Positions 56,601 to 64,000 of a stretch of 64,000 nucleotides of DNA are shown piece by piece. This stretch comes from Nematostella vectensis. Lineage: Eukaryota; Cnidaria; Anthozoa; Actiniaria; Edwardsiidae. Location: NCBI RefSeq assembly GCF_932526225.1, contig NW_026019265.1:1-64000 (forward strand), in the 5' to 3' direction. Below the pieces are notes generated by a model that was not told the origin of the DNA, made no database searches, and saw only the letters and a program-made list of their open reading frames with translations. The position numbers were made by a program, and so were the translations under genes. Each line of letters starts with the position of its first letter. Within the stretch, counting starts at the first letter, position 1.

Positions 56601-58347
56601 TGATGAGTAATGATGAGTGATGATGAGTACTGATGACCAATGATGAGTAATGATGAGTAATGAATATTAATGATGAGTAATGATGATTAATGATGAGTAA
56701 TGATGAGTAATGATGAGTAATGATGATTAATGATGAGTAATGATGAGTAATGATGAGTAATGATGACTAATGATGAGTAATGATGAGTAATGATTATTAA
56801 TGATGAGTAATGATGATTATTGATGAGTAATGATGAGTAATGATGATTAATGATGAGTAATTATGATTAATGATGAGTAATGATGAGTAATGATGATTAA
56901 TGATGAGTAATGATGATTAATGATGAGTAATGATGATTAATGATGATTAATGATGAGTAATGATGATTAATGATGAGTAATGATGATTAATGATGATTAA
57001 TGATGAGTAATGATGATTAATGATGAGTAATGATGAGTAATGATGAGCAATGATGATTAATGATGAGTAATGATGAGTAATGATGATTAATGATGAGTAA
57101 TGATGATTAATGATGATTAATGATGAGTAATGATGATTAATGATGAGTAATGATGATTAATGATGATTAATGATGAGTAATGATGATTAATGATGAGTAA
57201 TGATGATTAATGATGATTAATGATGAGTAATGATGATTAATGATGAGTAATGATGAGTAATGATGAGCAATGATGAGTAATGATGTTTAATGATGAGTAA
57301 TGATGAGTAATGACGATTAATGATGAGTAATGATGATCAATGATGAGTAATGATGAGTAATGATGATTAATGACGAGGAATGTTTTTTAATGACGAGTAA
57401 TGATGAGTAATGATAATTATTGATGAGTAATGATGATTAATGATGAGTAATGATGAGTAATGATGAGTAATAATGAGTAATGATGAGTAATGATGATTAA
57501 TGATGAGTAATGATGAGTAATGATGATTAATGATAAGTAATGATGATTAATGATGAGTAATGATGATTAATGATGATTAATGATGAGTAATGATGATTAA
57601 TGATGAGTAATGATGATTAATGATGATTAATGATGAGTAATGATGATTAATGATGAGTAATGATGAGTAATGATGAGCAATGATGATTAATGATGAGTAA
57701 TGATGAGTAATGATGATTAATGATGAGTAATGATGATTAATGATGAGTAATGATGAGTAATGATGATTAATGATGATTAATGATGAGTAATGATGATTAA
57801 TAATGAGTAATGATGAGAAATGATGAGTAATGATGAGTAATGATGAGTAATGATGAGTAATGATGATTAATGATGAGTAATGATGAGTAATGATGAGTAA
57901 TGATGACCAATGATGAGTAATGATGAGTAATGATTATTAATGATGAGTAATGATGATTAATGATGAGTAATGATGAGTAATGATGAGTAATGATGAGTAA
58001 TGATGAGTAATGATGATTAATGATGAGTAATGATGAGTAATGATGAGTAATGATGACTAATGATGAGTAATGATGAGTAATGATTATTAATGATGAGTAA
58101 TGATGATTAATGATGAGTAATGATGATTAATGATGAGTAATGATTATTAATGATGAGTAATGATGATTAATGATGAGTAATGATGATTAATTATGAGTAA
58201 TGATGAGTAATGATGATTAATGATGAGTAATGATGATTAATGATGAGTAATGATGAGTAATAATGACTAATGATGAGTAATGATGAGTAATGATGATTAA
58301 TGATGAGTAATGATGATTAATGATGAGTAATGATGAGTAATAATGAT

Positions 58348-59400
58348 TAATGGTGAGTAATGATGAGTAATGACGATTAATGATGAGTAATGATGATCAA
58401 TGATGAGTAATGATGAGTAATGATGATTAATGACGAGTAATGATGATTAATGACGAGTAATGATGAGTAATGATAATTATTGATGAGTAATGATGATTAA
58501 TGATGAGTAAGGATGAGTAATGATGAGTAATGATGAGTAATGATGATTAATGATGAGTAATGATGATTAATGATGATTAATGATGAGTAATGATGAGTAA
58601 TGATGAGTAATGATGAGTAATGATGAGTAATGATGATTAATGATGAGTAATGATGATTAATGATAAGTAATGATGAGTAATGATGAGTAATGATGAGTAA
58701 TGATGAGTAATGATGATTAATGATGATTAATGATGAGTAATAATGACTAATAATGAGTAATGATGAGAAATGATGAGTATTGATAAGTAATGATGAGTAA
58801 TGTTGAGTAATGATGAGTAATGATGATTAATGATGATTAATGATGAGTAATGATGAGTAATGATGACTAATGATGAGTAATGATGAGTAATGATTATTAA
58901 TGATGAGTAATGATGATTAATGATGAGTAATGATGAGTAATGATGAGTAATGATGAGTAATGATGATTAATGATGATTAATGATGAGTAATGATGATTAA
59001 TGATGATTAATGATGAGTAATGATGAGTAATGATGATTAATGATGAGTAATGATGAGTAATGATGATTAATGATGAGTAATGATGATTAATGATGAGTAA
59101 TGATGAGTAATGATGATTAATGATGAGTAATGATGATTAATGATGAGTAATGATGAGTAATGATGATTAATGATGAGTAATGATGATTAATGATGAGTAA
59201 TGATGAGTAATGATGATTAATGATGAGTAATGATGAGTAATGACGATTAATGATGAGTAATGATGATCAATGATGAGTAATGATGAGTAATGATGATTAA
59301 TGACGAGGAATGTTGGTTAATGACGAGTAATGATGAGTAATGATAATTATTGATGAGTAATGATAATTAATGATGAGTAATGATGAGTAATGATGATTAA
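58348..59400. repeat. Distant copy of the ~1.17-kb higher-order unit
   Basis: Repeats the marker order of the units at 1261-4890: TAATGGTGAG at 58348, the TAATAATGAC/TAATAATGAG pair at about 58738, TATTGATAAG at 58778 and GAATGTTGGT at 59308. Spacing is one decamer shorter than in the left-end copies (960 against 970 from first to last marker). It is separated from them by more than 53 kb. End points are approximate. Confidence 0.7.
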
Positions 59401-62400
59401 TGATGAGTAATTATGATTAATGATGAGTAATGATGAGTAATGATGATTAATGATGAGTAATGATGATTAATGATGAGTAATGATGATTAATGATGATTAA
59501 TGATGAGTAATGATGATTAATGATGAGTAATGATGATTAATGATGATTAATGATGAGTAATGATGATTAATGATAAGTAATGATGAGTAATGATGAGCAA
59601 TGATGATTAATGATGAGTAATGATGAGTAATGATGATTAATGATGAGTAATGATGATTAATGATGAGTAATGATGAGTAATGATGATTAAGGATGATTAA
59701 TGATGAGTAATGATGATTAATAATGAGTAATGATGAGAAATGATGAGTAATGATGAGTAATGATGAGTAATGATAAGTAATGATGATTAATGATGAGTAA
59801 TGATGAGTGATGATGAGTAATGATGACCAATGATAAGTAATGATGAGTAATGATTATTAATGATGAGTAATGATGATTAATGATGAGTAATGATGAGTAA
59901 TGATGAGCAATAATGATTAATGATGAGTAATGATGAGTAATGATGATTAATGATGAGTAATGATGATTAATGATGAGTAATGATGAGTAATGATGATTAG
60001 TGATGATTAATGATGAGTAATGATGATTAATAATGAGTAATGATGACAAATGATGAGTAATAATGAGTAATGATGAGTAATGATGAGTAATGATGATTAA
60101 TGATGAGTAATGATGAGTGATGATGAGTAATGATGACCAATGATGAGTAATGATGAGTAATGATTATTAATGATGAGTAATGATGATTAATGATGAGTAA
60201 TGATGAGTAATGATGAGTAATGATGATTAATGATGAGTAATGATGAGTAATGATGAGTAATGATGACTAATGATGAGTAATGATGAGTAATGATAATCAA
60301 TGATGAGTAATGATGATTAATGATGAGTAATGATGATTAATGATGAGTAATGATTATTAATGATGAGTAATGATGATTAATGATGAGTAATGATGATTAA
60401 TGATGAGTAATGATGAGTAATGATGATTAATGATGAGTAATGATGATTAATGATGAGTAATGATGAGTAATGATGAGCAATGATGATTAATGATGAGTAA
60501 TGATGAGTAATGATGATTAATGATGAGTAATGATGAGTAATGACGATTAATGATGAGTAATGATGATCAATGATGAGTAATGATGAGTAATGATGATTAA
60601 TGACGAGGAATGTTGGTTAATGACGAGTAATGATGAGTAATGATAATTATTGATGAGTAATGATGATTAATGATGAGTAATGATGAGTAATGATGATTAA
60701 TGATGAGTAATGATGAGTAATGATGAGTAATGATGAGTAATGATGAGTAATGATGATTAATGATGAGTAATGATGATTAATGATAAGTAAGGATAAGTAA
60801 TGATGAGTAATGATGAGTAATGATGAGTAATGATGACTAATGATGAGTAATGATGAGTAATGATGATTAATGATGAGTAATGATGATTAATGATGGGTAA
60901 TGATGAGTAATGATGAGTAATGATGAGTAATGATGAGTAATGATAAGTAATGATGAGTAATGATGATTAATGATGATTAATGATGAGTAATGATGATTAA
61001 TGATGAGTAATGATGATTAATGATGATTAATGATGAGTAATGATGATTAATGATGATTAATGATGAGTAATGATGAGTAATGATGATTAATGATGAGTAA
61101 TGATGAGTAATGATGATTAATGATGAGTAATGATGATTAATGATGAGTAATGATGAGTAATGATGATTAATGATGAGTAATGATGATTAATGATGAGTAA
61201 TGATGAGTAATGATGATTAATGATGAGTAATGATGATTAATGATAAGTAATGATGAGTAATGATGATTAATGATGAGTAATGATGAGTAATGACGATTAA
61301 TGATGAGTAATGATGATCAATGATGAGTAATGATGAGTAATGATGATTAATGACGAGGAATGTTGGTTAATGACGAGTAATGATGAGTAATGATAATTAT
61401 TGATGAGTAATGATGATTAATGATGAGTAATGATGAGTAATGATGATTAATGATGAGTAATTATGATTAATGATGAGTAATGATGAGTAATGATGATTAA
61501 TGATGAGTAATGATGATAAATGATGAGTAATGATGATTAATGATGATTAATGATGAGTAATGATGATTAATGATGAGTAATGATGATTAATGATGATTAA
61601 TGATGAGTAATGATGATTAATGATGAGTAATGATGAGTAATGATGAGCAATGATGATTAATGATGAGTAATGATGAGTAATGATGATTAATGATGAGTAA
61701 TGATGATTAATGATGAGTAATGATGAGTAATGATGATTAATGATGATTAATGATGAGTAATGATGATTAATAATGAGTAATGATGAGAAATGATGAGTAA
61801 TGATGAGTAATGATGAGTAATGATGAGTAATGATGATTAATGATGGGTAATGATGAGTGATGATGAGTAATGATGACCAATGATGAGTAATGATGAGTAA
61901 TGATTATTAATGATGAGTAATGATGATTAATGATGAGTAATGATGAGTAATGATGAGTAATGATGATTAATGATGAGTAATGATGAGTAATGATGAGTAA
62001 TGATGACTAATGATGAGTAATGATGAGTAATGATTATTAATGATGAGTAATGATGATTAATGATGAGTAATGATGATTAATGATGAGTAATGATTATTAA
62101 TGATGAGTAATGATGATTAATGATGAGTAATGATGATTAATGATGAGTAATGATGATTAATGATGAGTAATGATGATTAATGATGAGTAATGATGAGTAA
62201 TGACGGTTAATGATGAGTAATGATGATCAATGATGAGTAATGATGAGTAATGATGATTAATGACAAGGAATGTTGGTTAATGACGAGTAATGATGAGTAA
62301 TGATAATTATTGATGAGTAATGATGATTAATGATGAGTAATGATGAGTAATGATGATTAATGATGAGTAATTATGATTAATGATGAGTAATGATGAGTAA

Positions 62401-64000
62401 TGATGATTAATGATGAGTAATGATGATTAATGATGAGTAATGATGATTAATGATGATTAATGATGAGTAATGATGATTAATGATGAGTAATGATGATTAA
62501 TGATGATTAATGATGAGTAATGATGATTAATGATGAGTAATGATGAGTAATGATGAGCAATGATGATTAATGATGAGTAATGATGAGTAATGATGATTAA
62601 TGATGAGTAATGATGATTAATGATGAGTAATGATGAGTAATGATGATTAATGATGATTAATGATGAGTAATGATGATTAATAATGAGTAATGATGAGAAA
62701 TGATGAGTAATGATGAGTAATGATGAGTAATGATGAGTAATGATGATTAATGATGAGTAATGATGAGTAATGATGAGTAATGATGACCAATGATGAGTAA
62801 TGATGAGTAATGATTATTAATGATGAGTAATGATGATTAATGATGAGTAATGATGAGTAATGATGAGTAATGATGAGTAATGATGAGTAATGATGATTAA
62901 TGATGAGTAATGATGAGTAATGATGAGTAATGATGACTAATGATGAGTAATGATGAGTAATGATTATTAATGATGAGTAATGATGATTAATGATGAGTAA
63001 TGATGATTAATGATGAGTAATGATTATTAATGATGAGTAATGATGATTAATGATGAGTAATGATGATTAATGATGAGTAATGATGAGTAATGATGATTAA
63101 TGATGAGTAATGATGATTAATGATGAGTAATGATGAGTAATGATGATTAATGATGAGTAATGATGAGTAATGATGATTAATGATGAGTAATGATGATTAA
63201 TGATGAGTAATGATGAGTAATGATGATTAATGGTGAGTAATGATGAGTAATGACGATTAATGATGAGTAATGATGATCAATGATGAGTAATGATGAGTAA
63301 TGATGATTAATGACGAGTAATGATGATTAATGACGAGTAATGATGAGTAATGATAATTATTGATGAGTAATGATGATTAATGATGAGTAAGGATGAGTAA
63401 TGATGATTAATGATGAGTAATTATGATTAATGATGAGTAATGATGAGTAATGATGATTAATGATGAGTAATGATGATTAATGACGAGTAATGATGAGTAA
63501 TGATAATTATTGATGAGTAATAATGATTAATGATGAGTAAGGATGAGTAATGATGAGTAATGATGAGTAATGATGATTAATGATGAGTAATGATGAGTAA
63601 TGATGATTAATGATGAGTAATGATGAGTAATGATGAGTAATGATGAGTAATGATGAGTAATGATGATTAATGATGAGTAATGATGATTAATGATAAGTAA
63701 GGATAAGTAATGATGAGTAATGATGAGTAATGATGAGTAATGATGAGTAATGATGATTAATGATGAGTAATGATGAGTAATGATGACTAATGATGAGTAA
63801 TGATGAGTAATGATTATTAATGATGAGTAATGATGATTAATGATGAGTAATGATGAGTAATGATGAGTAATGATGAGTAATGATGAGTAATGATGATTAA
63901 TGATGAGTAATGATGATTAATGATGATTAATGATGAGTAATGATGAGTAATGATTATTAATGATGAGTAATGATGAGTAATGATGATTAATGATGAGTAA

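Larger units (their letters stand above)
38075..64000. repeat. Decamer satellite array, right block
   Basis: Same 10-bp satellite, running off the right edge of the window. Register shifts occur only at 38205, 38796 and 41977 (each +1). From 41988 to 64000, about 2,200 units, the register never changes. Marker GAATGTTGGT recurs at 39447, 39877, 42898, 44708, 45618, 46108, 46258, 46718, 48348, 49258, 49748, 50658, 51688, 52118, 53518, 53698, 54608, 59308, 60608 and 61358. A variant with extra T sits at 57378, and a copy with a changed flank at 62278. No gene or RNA is visible. Confidence 0.97.

Noticed and set aside
59717-60049. 110-codon open frame on the minus strand within the satellite
   Set aside because: Same explanation: a stretch where stop-bearing GAT units happen to fall out of that frame. 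Not called as a gene.
1-64000. Telomeric repeat
   Set aside because: The unit does not match TTAGGG- or TTAGG-type telomere repeats and contains none of them in series.
1-64000. A previously undescribed multi-gene system
   Set aside because: Apart from the LINE there is no coding sequence, so no gene system can be supported. The noteworthy signal is the organisation of the satellite and its duplication.

Overview
This window is eukaryotic repeat DNA. About 57.5 kb of the 64 kb (roughly 90%) is one uninterrupted satellite built from a 10-bp unit, TAATGATGAG or TAATGATGAT, on the + strand. The only other content is two near-identical 3.25-kb copies of a non-LTR (LINE) retrotransposon on the minus strand, at 18130-21378 and 34826-38074. 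There is no host gene, RNA gene, CRISPR array or bacterial-type operon. The retrotransposon reads as a CR1/L2/Rex1-type (Jockey-superfamily) element with an AP-like endonuclease and a reverse transcriptase. From memory its C-terminal region most resembles elements of cnidarians and other marine invertebrates, so an invertebrate animal is my best guess for the host. The clade and host are inferred, not searched.

Layout: 1-18129 is decamer satellite, with three tandem 1.17-kb higher-order units near the start, a precise 991-bp tandem duplication at 7241-9222, and blocks made almost only of the TAATGATGAT unit near 9.2, 10.9 and 16.9 kb. 18130-21378 is retrotransposon copy A. 21379-34825 is satellite, 34826-38074 is retrotransposon copy B, and 38075-64000 is satellite. 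Within the satellite the order of the GAG- and GAT-ending units plus rare point variants acts as a barcode. That barcode shows layered higher-order repeats of about 0.49, 0.59, 0.91, 0.99, 1.17 and 1.4 kb.

The main structural result is that the two retrotransposons are not two insertions. A 16.6-kb segment, 13749 to about 30370, is repeated in direct tandem as about 30370-47446. Both copies carry the same satellite barcode, the same element, the same insertion point and the same disabling frameshift. The copies differ by single-base changes and by unit-multiple length changes in the satellite, plus one base found in the element, so the duplication looks recent.

The element is probably dead. 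Its polyprotein is broken by a one-base excess in an A8 run just before the reverse-transcriptase C-terminal region, and no ORF1 is present. It ends in a (TCTA)6 tail. I found no new enzymatic or defence system. What deserves attention is the organisation of the satellite: its 10-bp period, its cytosine-poor strand, its nearly unbroken register and its nested duplications.
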